Positions 5,554 to 6,256 of a stretch of 6,256 bases of DNA are shown piece by piece. Position 1 is the stretch's first letter. Each line of letters starts with the position of its first letter. The stretch lies in contig CAZYKR010000258.1 of NCBI GenBank assembly GCA_964648005.1, positions 1 to 6,256 of the forward strand. Reading direction: 5' to 3'. The notes beneath the pieces are model-generated. The model was given only the letters and a program-made list of their open reading frames with translations, had not been told where the DNA came from and searched no databases. The position numbers and the translations under genes were made by a program. The DNA comes from JAGQTE01 sp964648005. GTDB taxonomy: Bacteria > Actinomycetota > Acidimicrobiia > Acidimicrobiales > Acidimicrobilacustridaceae.

Positions 5554-6256
5554 ATGACGACGCACGAGCGCGAGCTCGTCGACCCGGTCGACCTGTGCAC
5601 CCCCGACGGCTCCCGACTCAACCCCGACGCCCGCGGCTGGTCCCGTCACCCGCTGCACCGCGCCAACCTCCTCGGCGAACACGGCCGCAACAAACGGTGG
5701 GACTACTGGGCGATCCTCGCCGGAGACCTCGCCATCTCCGCGGTCTACGCCGACGTCGACCACTTCGGCCTCTCTGACGTGTGGTGGGCCGACCTGAACA
5801 CCGATCGAAGCGGCGGGGCCGGAACCATCGTCGCCGCGGCCGACGTCTCGCTCCCCGAGCAGTGCAGCACCCAACCCCTCGAGCTCACCCGCGACGACTT
5901 CGCCATCGAGATCACCGACGACGCGGCGGGAACCCAAATCGTCGCCCAATGGCGAGAGCGAGACGGCCGCCCCGGCGCGCTCGACATCGTCGTGGCCCTA
6001 CCCCCGGGCCACGAATCGCTGAACGTCGTCATCCCCTGGGACGACACCACCTTCAACTTCACCTCCAAGCACCAAGCACGCCCCGCGACCGGCACCCTCG
6101 TCGTCGGCGACCAGCGCCGGGAGGTCGGCGGCGCCGCAGGTGACGCCTGGGGTGTCCTGGACGTGGGGCGGGGCCGGTGGCCCTCCACCATCGCATGGAA
6201 CTGGGGCGGCGGCGCCGGGCGCAGCGGCGACCACACCATCGGCCTCCAGTTCGGGG
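5554..6256 (+). CDS. DUF2804 family protein, N-terminal 234 residues (runs off the right edge)
   Basis: An uninterrupted frame starts at ATG 5554 and has no stop before the window ends. It carries the hallmarks of DUF2804, a family of unknown function. These are LCTPDGSRLNP (14-24), GWSRHPLH (28-35), NLLGEHGRNKRWDYW (38-52), the WWADL block (77-81), FNFTSKHQARPATG (167-180), and DVGRGRWP with WNWGGGAG (203-222). Family proteins are usually longer, so the C-terminal part is missing. No signal peptide or membrane segment is visible. The ATG is chosen because the family motif begins soon after it and a TAGGCT element precedes it. It is divergent from the glycoside hydrolase gene, only 24 bases away, and may share its control. 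The role is unknown, and I do not assign one. Confidence 0.88.
   Translation, partial: MTTHERELVDPVDLCTPDGSRLNPDARGWSRHPLHRANLLGEHGRNKRWDYWAILAGDLAISAVYADVDHFGLSDVWWADLNTDRSGGAGTIVAAADVSLPEQCSTQPLELTRDDFAIEITDDAAGTQIVAQWRERDGRPGALDIVVALPPGHESLNVVIPWDDTTFNFTSKHQARPATGTLVVGDQRREVGGAAGDAWGVLDVGRGRWPSTIAWNWGGGAGRSGDHTIGLQFG

Noticed and set aside
5475..6143. Arg/Pro-rich open frames around and within the DUF2804 gene on both strands.
   Set aside because: The frame from ATG 5554 carries the DUF2804 motifs and continues to the window edge, so the others are shadows.

Overview
The window is GC-rich, densely packed chromosomal DNA. Third codon positions are strongly G/C, genes overlap by 4 bases (ATGA, GTGA), GTG and TTG starts occur, and two starts look leaderless. 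This style, plus the gene families (single-domain Old Yellow Enzyme-like flavoprotein, SDR, DUF2804), fits an actinobacterium, perhaps of the Acidimicrobiia or a mycobacterium/Rhodococcus-type lineage. The exact taxon cannot be read from the sequence. No tRNA, rRNA, CRISPR array, insertion sequence or phage gene was seen.

Layout, left to right. (1) The left edge carries the N-terminal DNA-binding half of a TetR-family regulator on the minus strand, cut by the window edge. (2) A short divergent control region follows. It holds a near-perfect 17-bp palindrome (214-230) overlapping the regulator's likely -10 element. (3) Three plus-strand genes are joined by 4-base overlaps: a flavin oxidoreductase of the Old Yellow Enzyme family with a C-terminal cysteine cluster (256-1431), a classical SDR dehydrogenase (1428-2234), and an exported lipoprotein esterase of the LpqC/PHB-depolymerase type (2231-3349). 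(4) A 35-base convergent gap separates them from two minus-strand genes: a GH1-like glycoside hydrolase (5529 to 4327) and a YgiD/DODA-type extradiol dioxygenase (4257 to 3385). (5) Only 24 bases upstream of the glycoside hydrolase, and divergent from it, a DUF2804 gene starts at 5554 and runs off the right edge. Both genes appear to use back-to-back -10 elements that share a TA.

How the genes may work together (inference): the TetR protein probably controls itself and the flavoprotein-SDR-esterase operon. A surface esterase with a cytoplasmic enone reductase and an SDR suggests uptake and redox processing of an ester-linked, enone- or acyl-type substrate. The second cluster pairs a likely glycosidase with a ring-cleaving dioxygenase, as would suit use of a phenolic glycoside. 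These pathway ideas rest on gene order and family only. Nothing in the window is clearly a new defence or mobile system. The most distinctive signals are the operator at 214-230, the compact bidirectional promoter at 5536-5545, and the unusual cysteine spacing in the flavoprotein.
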